A stretch of DNA of 14,724 nucleotides, taken from contig CAVGBV010000063.1 of NCBI GenBank assembly GCA_963627615.1, positions 1-14,724 on the forward strand, read 5' to 3'. Both the position numbers and the translations under genes were made by a program. Below the pieces are notes generated by a model, which did not search any database, had not been told where the DNA came from, and worked only from the letters and a program-made list of their open reading frames with translations. This DNA comes from Faecimorpha sp963627615. Lineage in GTDB: Bacteria; Bacillota; Clostridia; Lachnospirales; Bianqueaceae. Within the stretch, counting starts at the first letter, position 1. Every line of letters begins with the position of its first letter. Shown here one piece after another: positions 1-6,048 of this stretch.

Positions 1-57
1 CCGTTTGTACAGAAGCACTTTGTTAAGGGCGTTATGATCGGGTCGTTGAAAGGCTAA
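1..57 (+). CDS. C-terminal tail of an unidentified protein (partial)
   Basis: The first 18 codons read openly in frame 1 and end in TAA at 55-57, giving a tail that ends in VMIGSLKG. A GC-rich hairpin follows 18 bases later, as expected at the end of a gene. The fragment is too short to assign a family and its function is not stated here. Confidence 0.55.
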   Translation, partial: PFVQKHFVKGVMIGSLKG

Positions 58-75
58 AATTTCAGGGAATTTATG

Positions 76-101
76 AATCCCCCTTTCCAGAAAGGGGGAT
101 T
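76..101 (+). terminator. Perfect 11-bp hairpin after the upstream gene
   Basis: An 11-bp perfect stem (76-86 with 91-101) of five C/G pairs flanked by A/T pairs closes a CCAG loop. The 3' arm ends in ATTT but no long U tract follows, so termination is likely but may be incomplete. The hairpin loop also contains the best -35-like hexamer for tal. Confidence 0.6.
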
Positions 102-112
102 TGTGATATAAT
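84..112 (+). promoter_or_regulatory. Probable promoter of tal
   Basis: TTTCCA (84-89), a 17-base spacer and a perfect TATAAT (107-112). The -35 box matches the consensus at only 4 of 6 positions and lies in the loop of the preceding hairpin. Transcription would start near 118-119, about 47 bases before tal. Confidence 0.5.
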
Positions 113-149
113 AAAGACAGTACAGTGATTGTGCTGTCTTTATTATATC
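105..149 (+). repeat. Long inverted repeat overlapping the tal -10 box
   Basis: The 16 bases at 105-120 are the exact reverse complement of 134-149. Three more pairs (one G-T) extend the dyad inward, leaving a 7-base centre at 124-130. The left arm carries TATAAT. It could be an operator, or in read-through RNA a second hairpin insulating tal. A transcript starting near 118 would lack most of the left arm, so the dyad would act mainly as DNA. Confidence 0.75.
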
Positions 150-165
150 CTAGGGAGGGTAAATT

Positions 166-813
166 ATGCGTTTCTTTATTGATACCGCAAATGTGGACGA
201 GATCCGCAAAGCGGCTAAGATGGGCTTTATCAGCGGAGTAACGACCAATCCGTCGCTGGTAGCGAAGGAAGGCCGTGATTTTAACGAAGTTATTAAGGAG
301 ATCACCGGCATCGTAGACGGGCCGATCAGCGGCGAGGTAATTAGTCTGGATGCAGAGGGGATGATCCGTGAGGCAAGAGAGATTGCTAAGATTCATCCGA
401 ATATGGTTGTTAAGATTCCGATGACAGCAGCTGGCCTTGAGGCAGTGAGCGTAGTGTCCAAGGAAGGAATCAAGACCAATGTGACGCTGATCTTTTCGGC
501 GACACAGGCACTTCTGGCAGCTCGTGCAGGCGCAACTTATGTGTCTCCGTTCCTGGGCCGTCTGGACGATATCAGCTGTGATGGAGTGACCCTGATCGAA
601 GATATCGTTGAGATCTTTGGCGTACATGGCATTGAGACGCAGATCATCGCGGCCAGCATCCGTCATCCGATGCATGTGCTGGAGTGCGCTAAGGCCGGCG
701 CAGATATCGCTACGGTACCTTATAAGGTTCTGATGCAGATGATCGAGCATCCGCTGACCAAGGCAGGTATTGAGAAGTTTATGAAGGATTGGGACGGTGC
801 GTTCAATAAGTAA
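166..813 (+). CDS. tal: Transaldolase, short TalC/MipB type
   Basis: A 215-residue class I aldolase of the small transaldolase/fructose-6-phosphate aldolase family. It is expected to move a dihydroxyacetone unit between sugar phosphates in the cytoplasmic non-oxidative pentose phosphate pathway. Visible landmarks are N-terminal FIDTAN with Asp6, TTNPSL at 26-31, the Schiff-base Lys83 in KIPMT, and the barrel strand VSPFLGRLDD. Position 57 is Glu (GEV) and 129 is Phe (PFLGR). As known for the family, fructose-6-phosphate aldolases carry Gln and Tyr at the corresponding sites, so transaldolase activity is favoured. Length is complete for the short form. A strong AGGGAGGG site at 152-159 precedes the ATG by a normal distance. 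The gene is probably monocistronic, with hairpins on both sides. Confidence 0.93.
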   Translation: MRFFIDTANVDEIRKAAKMGFISGVTTNPSLVAKEGRDFNEVIKEITGIVDGPISGEVISLDAEGMIREAREIAKIHPNMVVKIPMTAAGLEAVSVVSKEGIKTNVTLIFSATQALLAARAGATYVSPFLGRLDDISCDGVTLIEDIVEIFGVHGIETQIIAASIRHPMHVLECAKAGADIATVPYKVLMQMIEHPLTKAGIEKFMKDWDGAFNK

Positions 814-822
814 GAAAAGCAA

Positions 823-852
823 GGGTCCGCAGGAGTAAAATCCGGCGGACCC
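823..852 (+). terminator. Hairpin after tal
   Basis: GGGTCCGC (823-830) pairs with GCGGACCC (845-852), and three further pairs form inside after one mismatch, around a GTAAAA loop. No U tract follows, so termination strength is uncertain. The tRNA promoter begins only 11 bases downstream. Confidence 0.6.
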
Positions 853-863
853 GAAAATATTGC

Positions 864-892
864 TTGACAAAGATATAGCATGGCAGTATAAT
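864..892 (+). promoter_or_regulatory. Consensus promoter of tRNA-Val
   Basis: TTGACA (864-869), exactly 17 bases, then TATAAT (887-892): a full match to the vegetative sigma-70/sigma-A consensus. The predicted start is near 899, giving only a few bases of 5' leader before the mature tRNA at 905. Confidence 0.92.
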
Positions 893-904
893 AAAAAAGA
901 ATTC

Positions 905-978
905 GGGGATGTAGCTCAGTTGGTTAGAGCGCTGCGTTCACATCGCAGAGGTCGTTGGTTCGAGCCCAATCATCCCTA
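905..978 (+). tRNA. tRNA-Val (anticodon CAC)
   Basis: A full cloverleaf folds by hand. The acceptor stem is 905-911 with 971-977 (first pair G-U). The D arm is 914-917/927-930 around a GG-containing loop. The anticodon stem is 932-936/944-948 with loop TTCACAT. The variable loop is 949-953, and the T arm is 954-958/966-970 with loop TTCGAGC. The anticodon at 939-941 is CAC, reading GUG valine codons. The discriminator base is A978 and CCA is not encoded, so it must be added enzymatically. A consensus promoter precedes it and a terminator follows 8 bases downstream, so it is a single-gene unit. Confidence 0.95.
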
Positions 979-980
979 CT

Positions 981-1499
981 TTAAGACAGGACCGCTGGTG
1001 TCCTGTTTTTTATTTGTGCCTGAATCCAGGAGGGGATTGATTCACGATGCAATCCCAGAACATAAGAAAATTCGTCGAAAAGAATTTTCTCGGCTTCACG
1101 AAGCGCGCGTTCATCCACGGAATAGAGCTTACGCCCGCGTTTGCGCAGCATAACCTGGTGAGTATGTAAAATATGAATCAGTTTCAGCCGGGCCAGCCGG
1201 TCATCCCCGATCAGGATCGCTTTGTATTGTGCATGGGAAAGGTCGTGATAACTCAGGGTATCTGCAATCTCGCAGAAAGAGCGCATCAGATCTTCCAGAT
1301 CCGCTCGGATCAGGACCGCATGCATACGTGTCAAAAGCGATTCATTATCGGCAGGGACAAAAATAACAGCCGATGCATTACGAAGCGGACGCAGAATATA
1401 GTAATTCCGTGTAACACCGCGAAAACACAGGTCTGTAAGATTCTCAATCCTGCAGACACCGTGAGGTGGATAAAGAACGATATCATTTTTTTGAAACAT
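981..1499 (-). CDS. CarD-like (CarD_TRCF family) transcriptional regulator
   Basis: A 172-residue protein whose first ~60 residues match the RNA-polymerase-interacting domain shared by CarD/CdnL and Mfd: MFQKNDIVLYPPHGVCRIEN, then YYILRPL and a FVPADNE segment. The rest is charged and helical, as in CarD proteins, which are usually about 160-170 residues. Family members bind the RNA polymerase beta subunit and modulate promoter opening; the regulon here is unknown. The start is set at the ATG of MFQKND (1497-1499) because AAAGGA lies just upstream. An in-frame ATG five codons earlier (1514) overlaps that ribosome binding site and is less likely. The gene converges on tRNA-Val with a 2-base gap, and its last codons contain the tRNA terminator. 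It is transcribed divergently from uraA. Confidence 0.88.
   Translation of the reverse strand: MFQKNDIVLYPPHGVCRIENLTDLCFRGVTRNYYILRPLRNASAVIFVPADNESLLTRMHAVLIRADLEDLMRSFCEIADTLSYHDLSHAQYKAILIGDDRLARLKLIHILHTHQVMLRKRGRKLYSVDERALREAEKILFDEFSYVLGLHRESIPSWIQAQIKNRTPAVLS
986..1010 (+). terminator. Rho-independent terminator of tRNA-Val
   Basis: ACAGGAC (986-992) pairs with GTCCTGT (1000-1006) around a 7-base loop, followed by a T run (TTTTTTTA to 1011). It lies entirely inside the 3' coding end of the opposite-strand CarD-like gene. On the minus strand no U tract follows, so it should act only on the tRNA transcript. Confidence 0.88.
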
Positions 1500-1634
1500 A
1501 GGAAATCCTTTCAAGACAGTGTGTGTCTAATAATGGCATAAGCATGCCGGGGAAACCTATCCAATCCAGTTATTTTAAGTATATCACATAAATAAAAGAA
1601 AAGAAAGTGGTGATTTTTCATAAAAATATAATTC

Positions 1635-1663
1635 TTGTATTTTCGACAAAGGAATGATATAAT
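1635..1663 (+). promoter_or_regulatory. Promoter of uraA
   Basis: TTGTAT (1635-1640), 17 bases, then TATAAT (1658-1663). The leader to the ATG at 1700 is only about 30 bases and holds the AAGGGGG ribosome binding site. There is no room for a PyrR-type attenuator hairpin, which is common in front of uracil permease genes in other Firmicutes. Confidence 0.75.
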
Positions 1664-1699
1664 GGCTGTGATAATTTATGGGCAAGGGGGCTCAATAGA

Positions 1700-3016
1700 A
1701 TGAATGTTTTTTCCAAGATCAACCAAGTCCTTTTTCCGGCGTCTAAGGAATATCCGACGCTAGGAGCAGGCAAAACAATTACGCTGGGCTTGCAGCATGC
1801 GTTTGCAATGTCTTGCGCAACCATTCTGGTTCCGCTGTTAACGGGATTGGATGTAGGTGTGGCTCTGTGCTGTGCCGGTATCGGTACACTGATTTTCCAT
1901 CTGTGCACCAAGGGACGAGTTCCGGCGTTTCTGGGCAGTTCCTTTGCCTTCATTGCAGCGCTCTGTGCGGTAATCGGCAATGAAGCGTATGGCGCGACCA
2001 AGGATGAGCAGATCGCGGCGGCTATGGGAGGCGTCATTGCGGCTGGTCTCATCTATGTGATCATCTCTGTAGTGATTCGTTTCTGCGGTAAAAAGTTTAT
2101 TGACAAGCTGTTTCCGCCGGTTGTTCGAGGTATTGGTGTAACCCTGATCGGATTGAATCTGGCATCTTCCGCGATCAACAATATTCAGGGAAGTGTGGAT
2201 TTTAGCCCTGCGTATTACTGGTCATGGCTGATTGGCGGCGCGGTTTGCGTACTGACGGTGATCCTGTCAAGTTATGGTAAAGGCGCTGTGAAGATGGCTT
2301 CCATCGTCATCTGTCTGGTTGCCGGTTATGTTGTAACATTGATTCTGGTTAGCACCGGACTGGCACCTGCAGAGCTGCTGGATATGAGCAAGGTTGCTGC
2401 GCATGACTGGATTGAGCTCCCGCATTTCGTATTCCCGACCTTTAATCTTAGGGCAATCGGTGTGATTGCGCCTATCGCTATCGTAACCTGCGTAGAGCAT
2501 GTAGGTGATATTTACGCGAACGGCGCGGTAGTAGGCAAGGACTTCACAGCGGATCCGGGTCTGCATCGCACTATGCTGGGCGACGGACTGGCTACAATCG
2601 CGGCCGGCTTCCTGGGTGGCCCGGCCAATACGACTTATTCAGAGAATACCGCAGTGCTTGCGGCAACCGGAAATTACAATCCGACATCCCTGAGAATGGC
2701 GGCTGTATTCGCCATCATCGCCAGCTTCCTGGGCAAGGTTGTAGGCGTGGTTGAGACGGTGCCGACCTGTGTATTGGGCGGCGCATGCATCGTACTGTAT
2801 GGTATGATTTCTTCCGTCGGTCTTCGTACCCTGGTTGAAAATCAGGTAGATTTTAAGCAGAACCGTAATCTGTGCCTGGCGGCTGTTATGCTTGTCCTTG
2901 CGATAGGCGGAGCAGTCATCGGAACAGAGAGCTTTAGCCTCTCCGGAATCGGTCTGGGCATTATCGCAGGTATCATCCTGAACCTTCTGATGCCGGAAGG
3001 TAAGGCGCAGGAGTAA
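1700..3016 (+). CDS. uraA: Uracil permease, NCS2 (UraA/PyrP) family
   Basis: A 438-residue multi-pass membrane protein of the nucleobase-cation symporter-2 family, expected to import uracil with protons for pyrimidine salvage. The sequence shows about 14 hydrophobic segments and the family core motifs. TCVEHVGD has Glu266 and NTTYSEN has Glu315, 49 residues apart, the same spacing as the uracil-binding Glu241 and Glu290 of E. coli UraA. The short first half-helix segment around VPAFLGSSFAFI is also typical. Xanthine/urate members carry a different (QFNS/NN-type) motif, so uracil is the favoured substrate. It has its own promoter and a strong terminator, so it is monocistronic and not linked to pyr genes in this window. 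Confidence 0.92.
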   Translation: MNVFSKINQVLFPASKEYPTLGAGKTITLGLQHAFAMSCATILVPLLTGLDVGVALCCAGIGTLIFHLCTKGRVPAFLGSSFAFIAALCAVIGNEAYGATKDEQIAAAMGGVIAAGLIYVIISVVIRFCGKKFIDKLFPPVVRGIGVTLIGLNLASSAINNIQGSVDFSPAYYWSWLIGGAVCVLTVILSSYGKGAVKMASIVICLVAGYVVTLILVSTGLAPAELLDMSKVAAHDWIELPHFVFPTFNLRAIGVIAPIAIVTCVEHVGDIYANGAVVGKDFTADPGLHRTMLGDGLATIAAGFLGGPANTTYSENTAVLAATGNYNPTSLRMAAVFAIIASFLGKVVGVVETVPTCVLGGACIVLYGMISSVGLRTLVENQVDFKQNRNLCLAAVMLVLAIGGAVIGTESFSLSGIGLGIIAGIILNLLMPEGKAQE

Positions 3017-3033
3017 GTAAGAGCATCAAAATC

Positions 3034-3072
3034 AATCAGCCCTCTGATGGGATTTCAGAGGGCTGATTTTTT
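3034..3072 (+). terminator. Strong terminator after uraA, probably bidirectional
   Basis: A perfect 14-bp stem (3034-3047 with 3055-3068) around a 7-base loop, followed by T to 3072. The reverse strand has a weaker T-rich tail (GATTGATTTT), so it may also end transcription of the cysteine-rich gene that stops at 3079. Confidence 0.9.
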
Positions 3073-3078
3073 ATGCGG

Positions 3079-4002
3079 TCAGTTGACAGCCGGGCAGATC
3101 TGCGGTGTCAGAAGCGCACCGTCTACAAAGTCCTGGCAAGCATCGCTCTGGTCTTCTTCTACCGGGGATGCTTTTGGCGGTACGGCAAGACCCTGATGCG
3201 CCATGCGGTATTCCGTAAAATACATGGAGCGCAGGTAGAGAGTCAGTCCCAGTGCCATCTGCTCCAGCGCGGCATCGAAACGGAGAACCTTAGACGCGGC
3301 TTGAACGGACAGTCCCTGTTCCAATTGAGAGTTGACACCGACGACCGGGCCAAGATAGGATATGGCAGGGTAATAGGAACCATTTTCACCGACACTGTAA
3401 GTTAAGCCGTATGGAACATAGAGATCCAGGGTTACACTGGTTGGATTGGTATCCGGATCGCTGCTCTCGGCATAGGGATCTGGGTTCAGATAGTTAACCG
3501 TTTCAACGGATTGGGAGATGAGGTTGCCGCAGCAATCCAGAGCAGTCAAGCGAAATGTTACATCCAGATTGGTCAGAGTAATCCGGATGCATCCGGGTCG
3601 GTTGGTAAGAGTTGTAAAGTACGTTCCGTTATTGCCCTGATTCAGACGGAAATCAACATCCAGTACCTGAACCTCCATACTGGCGGTTTCTGTTGGAATG
3701 GCTGTCTGCGGAGCGACAACCCGGCATAGATTGATACCGCATTCATCATAGATGACGGGCATCATGGTGTGCATAGGAGAAGCACATTGTACTGCGCATC
3801 CATTTCCCGAGGAGGAAGCACATGAGCAGCGGTCGGAGGCAACAGGGGTTAAAACACCGTTGGAAGCTTCAGAGGTGCAGCAGCACGAGTTTCCTTCCTC
3901 GGCGGAAGAGCAGGGAGAAGAGGATTCGTGTAATGGAGGCATAGAGTGCTGGAGAATCCGGCCGCGTCCGGAAGTATTGAAGATGGAACAGCATTTAGAC
4001 AT
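3079..4002 (-). CDS. Cysteine-rich protein of unknown function (possible spore coat/exosporium protein)
   Basis: A 307-residue protein I do not recognise. The first ~93 residues are Ser/Gly-rich with 12 cysteines, including CC at 4-5, CCC at 40-42 and CSC at 59-61. The remainder (about 95-250) is rich in Val/Thr/Tyr/Leu with alternating patterns suggesting beta sandwich structure and holds five more cysteines (one CC pair). There is no signal peptide and no membrane segment. GGAGGG sits 7 bases before the ATG. A sequence matching the sigma-K promoter consensus lies at a suitable distance upstream. Cysteine-rich, signal-less proteins made in the mother cell are typical of spore coats, so a coat or exosporium role is a reasonable inference but is not shown by homology. 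It lies downstream of rseC in the same direction and could also be read through from tcdA. Confidence 0.8.
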   Translation of the reverse strand: MSKCCSIFNTSGRGRILQHSMPPLHESSSPCSSAEEGNSCCCTSEASNGVLTPVASDRCSCASSSGNGCAVQCASPMHTMMPVIYDECGINLCRVVAPQTAIPTETASMEVQVLDVDFRLNQGNNGTYFTTLTNRPGCIRITLTNLDVTFRLTALDCCGNLISQSVETVNYLNPDPYAESSDPDTNPTSVTLDLYVPYGLTYSVGENGSYYPAISYLGPVVGVNSQLEQGLSVQAASKVLRFDAALEQMALGLTLYLRSMYFTEYRMAHQGLAVPPKASPVEEDQSDACQDFVDGALLTPQICPAVN

Positions 4003-4032
4003 TTTGAAACCCTCCAGAGGAGCTTTGTACTA

Positions 4033-4060
4033 TATCATATGAAAACCGCTTCCGGTGGGT
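4033..4060 (-). promoter_or_regulatory. Candidate sigma-K (mother-cell) promoter
   Basis: On the minus strand AC (4060-4059), 17 bases, then CATATGATA (4041-4033) fits the known sigma-K pattern AC-N16/17-CATANNNTA. The start would fall near 4026, about 24 bases before the ATG at 4002. No convincing -35 for the vegetative sigma factor is seen, although TATGAT/TATAGT-like hexamers overlap. The consensus carries little information, so this rests on position as much as on sequence. Confidence 0.4.
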
Positions 4061-4068
4061 TCCGTCTT

Positions 4069-4488
4069 TTACTCCTTTTTGGAAGGTGGGTCCAGAATAG
4101 CGGTGGCTACCGGAATATAGCGCTTCAGATTGAGATGAGGGATAAAGTGATGGAGAAGCAGATAGGCAATGACAAGCCCCAGCAGAGCCAATCCCAGAAC
4201 CGTCCATTCGTTGAGTTTCAGAAAACTTAAAAATACAATCAAAGCAATAAAGACCAAGGCAGGAATCACATAGAGATAAAACACAGCGGATAGAAAACCG
4301 TCCTGCTGTACTTCTACACTGACATAATCTCCGACTTTTGCTTTGCAGGTATTTTGAGCTCGAAGCGTCATAGCTTTGCCGGTTAGAGAAGGCAGACAGG
4401 CATTGCAGTGCTTGCAGGCCTCGCTCCTGGTGAGTTCCAATACAGCATAGTCGCCGTCTAATTTTTTTACGAGTCCGAATTCTGCCAT
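4069..4488 (-). CDS. RseC/MucC-family (SoxR-reducing system) membrane protein
   Basis: A 139-residue protein with the RseC/MucC layout. The N-terminal cytoplasmic part carries a cysteine cluster (C25-x2-C28-x2-C31, and Cys48). Two adjacent transmembrane segments follow (about 66-90 and 95-115), then a short basic tail. In gammaproteobacteria RseC helps the Rsx/Rnf complex reduce SoxR; in Clostridia relatives are associated with Rnf-type electron transport, but the exact role is unknown. The cysteines suggest metal or Fe-S binding. AAAGGAG precedes the ATG by 8 bases and lies inside the end of tcdA; the two genes overlap by 22 bases, implying translational coupling. No rnf genes are in the window. 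Confidence 0.85.
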   Translation of the reverse strand: MAEFGLVKKLDGDYAVLELTRSEACKHCNACLPSLTGKAMTLRAQNTCKAKVGDYVSVEVQQDGFLSAVFYLYVIPALVFIALIVFLSFLKLNEWTVLGLALLGLVIAYLLLHHFIPHLNLKRYIPVATAILDPPSKKE

Positions 4489-5189
4489 TGTAGAGGCTCC
4501 TTTCCAAGTAAATAGCGTACTGCGTAACCTGCCAGCATATAGCCGGCAACCGGAGGAACAAAAGAGATACTGCCGGGAGGTGTCAGAGCGCGTAAAGGCG
4601 GCTCCGTCGAGAAGAGAACGGGCATGGAAGCAAAATTACGGGAGCGGAGTTCTTTTCTCATGACTTTGGCAAGCGGACAGACTGAGGTGCGATAGATATC
4701 TGCGATCTGAAACAGGCCGGGATCCAATTTGTTTCCGGTTCCCAGACACATGATCATTGGAATTCCGGCTTTCCTGGCGTATTCTGCCAGAGCAAGCTTT
4801 CCGGTTACATTATCAATGGCATCAATAATAAAATCTGGCTGAGGAGAGAGAATTGCTCCATCTTCCGGCTTCAAAAAGAAAAAAGTATGGGAATACAGTG
4901 TGATCTGCGGATGAATCTGGCGAATCCGTTCTGCCATGACTTCCGTTTTAGGGCGGCCGACAGTACTCGTTAGAGCGACTGCCTGACGATTGATATTGGA
5001 GACGTCCACAACGTCCTTGTCAATCAGAGTCAATGTTCCCAAACCGGCACGGGCTAAGGCCTCCGCGGCATGGCTTCCGACACCGCCAAGCCCAAAAACA
5101 GCAGCATGCGCATGATGGAGCCGTTCCTGAGCTTCTTCACCAATCAAACGGATGGAGCGGGTAAAAATCTCGTTGTATGAATATTCCAT
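4467..5189 (-). CDS. tcdA: tRNA threonylcarbamoyladenosine dehydratase (TcdA/CsdL, ThiF-E1 fold)
   Basis: A 240-residue E1-like adenylating enzyme that converts t6A at position 37 of ANN-decoding tRNAs to its cyclic form (ct6A) using ATP. The sequence shows N-terminal FTRSIRLIGEEAQ, the nucleotide-binding GLGGVGSHAAEALARAG (33-49), the DKDVVDVSNINRQ segment that is diagnostic of the ThiF fold, the DFIIDAIDNV strand, and the TcdA-type SVCPLAKVMRKELR stretch. The C-terminus (FVPPVAGYMLAGYAVRYLLG) matches the family. Length is slightly below the E. coli protein (268). It is first in a minus-strand set with rseC and is divergent from rex. Its promoter and an overlapping palindrome are visible upstream. 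Confidence 0.93.
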   Translation of the reverse strand: MEYSYNEIFTRSIRLIGEEAQERLHHAHAAVFGLGGVGSHAAEALARAGLGTLTLIDKDVVDVSNINRQAVALTSTVGRPKTEVMAERIRQIHPQITLYSHTFFFLKPEDGAILSPQPDFIIDAIDNVTGKLALAEYARKAGIPMIMCLGTGNKLDPGLFQIADIYRTSVCPLAKVMRKELRSRNFASMPVLFSTEPPLRALTPPGSISFVPPVAGYMLAGYAVRYLLGKEPLQWQNSDS

Positions 5190-5248
5190 GGATTTTTTCC
5201 TGTTCTAAAAACGGCCTGAAAAGCCGAAATTCTCATAAAAGAGTATGT

Positions 5249-5262
5249 TTATTGTACAATAA
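5249..5262. repeat. 14-bp perfect palindrome over the tcdA -10 box
   Basis: TTATTGTACAATAA is self-complementary over all 14 bases and covers the -10 hexamer of the tcdA promoter. It could be a repressor site or only a by-product of an AT-rich promoter. It does not match the Rex operator spacing. Confidence 0.5.
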
Positions 5263-5279
5263 CTTTTGAGGGATTTCAA
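5251..5279 (-). promoter_or_regulatory. Promoter of tcdA
   Basis: On the minus strand TTGAAA (5279-5274), 17 bases, then TACAAT (5256-5251): 5 of 6 and 5 of 6 to consensus. The predicted start is near 5244, about 55 bases before the ATG at 5189. Confidence 0.75.
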
Positions 5280-5308
5280 GTAATTTTAGCAGGATATAGA
5301 AATAGTAA

Positions 5309-5338
5309 TTGCAATTTGCAGGTGAGATATGATATAAT
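5309..5338 (+). promoter_or_regulatory. Promoter of rex-thrC
   Basis: TTGCAA (5309-5314), 18 bases, then a perfect TATAAT (5333-5338). The start is near 5345, about 33 bases before the GTG at 5378. No sequence with the known Rex operator layout overlaps it, so autoregulation by Rex is not evident. Confidence 0.7.
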
Positions 5339-5377
5339 AAAACTGGCGTTATTTTTGTTAGCGCACAATGAGCGGGA

Positions 5378-6031
5378 GTGAATGATAGCTATATGGACAC
5401 GAAAAAGATTCCCTCTGCGGTGATATACCGTTTGCCGAGATATTATCGGTATTTGGGAGATCTCTTATCCAAGGGTATTACACGCATTTCTTCCGGAGAT
5501 TTAAGCAGAAGAATGGATGTGACGGCATCGCAGATCCGTCAGGACCTGAATCATTTTGGAGGATTTGGTCAGCAGGGATATGGTTATAATGTGGAGAGTC
5601 TGCATACGGAGATTGGTAAAATTCTGGGGCAGGATCAGGAGTATCGGGTCATTATTATCGGAGCCGGTAATCTGGGACAGGCTGTTGCGCATTATACGAA
5701 TTTCTACCGACTGGGTTATAAGATTGTCGCCCTCTTTGACAGCAATCCGGAGTTAGAAGGTCGGCTTGTCAATGGCAGCAAGATTTATAACATTTCCTTC
5801 CTGCCGGAGTACCTGAAAGAGAATACGGCAGATATCGCGGTCCTGACAATTCCCAAAACAGGCGCCGCAGCTGTAGCGGAAACGCTTGTTGCCGGAGGTA
5901 TACGGGCCATTTGGAATTTTGCATCGATAGACCTTCGGCTGCCGGAGGATAAGGTGGTCGTAGAGAATGTACATTTGTCGGATAGCCTGAGAGTTTTGAC
6001 ATATAGATTAAAAGAAGTCAGTGAGCAGTAA
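5378..6031 (+). CDS. rex: Redox-sensing transcriptional repressor Rex
   Basis: A ~217-residue NADH/NAD+-sensing repressor. In Firmicutes Rex leaves its operators when NADH rises and derepresses fermentation and electron-transfer genes. The N-terminal winged helix is recognisable from IPSAVIYRLPRYYRYL through TASQIRQDLNHFGGFGQQGYGY, the latter being a family hallmark. The Rossmann domain has VIIIGAGNLGQA (Gly95 onward) and VALFDSNP, and the C-terminal domain-swapped helix ends in SLRVLTYRLKE. The start is uncertain. The GTG at 5378 overlaps the only GGGAG motif, whereas the ATG at 5393 (MDTKKIPS) lies 14 bases beyond it, which is longer than usual. thrC follows after 17 bases, so the two are probably cotranscribed. 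Confidence 0.92.
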   Translation: MNDSYMDTKKIPSAVIYRLPRYYRYLGDLLSKGITRISSGDLSRRMDVTASQIRQDLNHFGGFGQQGYGYNVESLHTEIGKILGQDQEYRVIIIGAGNLGQAVAHYTNFYRLGYKIVALFDSNPELEGRLVNGSKIYNISFLPEYLKENTADIAVLTIPKTGAAAVAETLVAGGIRAIWNFASIDLRLPEDKVVVENVHLSDSLRVLTYRLKEVSEQ

Positions 6032-6048
6032 AAAGGAGAATGACGAGC

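Noticed and set aside
860..1153. Plus-strand reading frame of 97 codons across the tRNA
   Set aside because: It runs through the tRNA promoter, tRNA-Val and terminator, and its rest is antisense to the CarD-like gene; it is a chance frame.
1497..1514. Earlier ATG at 1514 as the start of the CarD-like gene
   Set aside because: That codon overlaps the AAAGGA ribosome binding site serving the ATG at 1499, and family members begin at the MFQKND-like sequence.
1664..1699. PyrR-type attenuator or riboswitch before uraA
   Set aside because: Only about 30 bases separate the predicted start from the ATG and no terminator/antiterminator pair can form there.
3073..3405. Plus-strand frame opposite the cysteine-rich gene
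   Set aside because: It begins at the uraA terminator with no ribosome binding site and is antisense to a frame with a strong site, so it is a shadow.
5355..5368. TTGT-N6-ACAA upstream of rex as a Rex operator
   Set aside because: Known Rex sites have about 10-11 bases between TTGT and ACAA and TTAA-type inner bases; the spacing here is 6.
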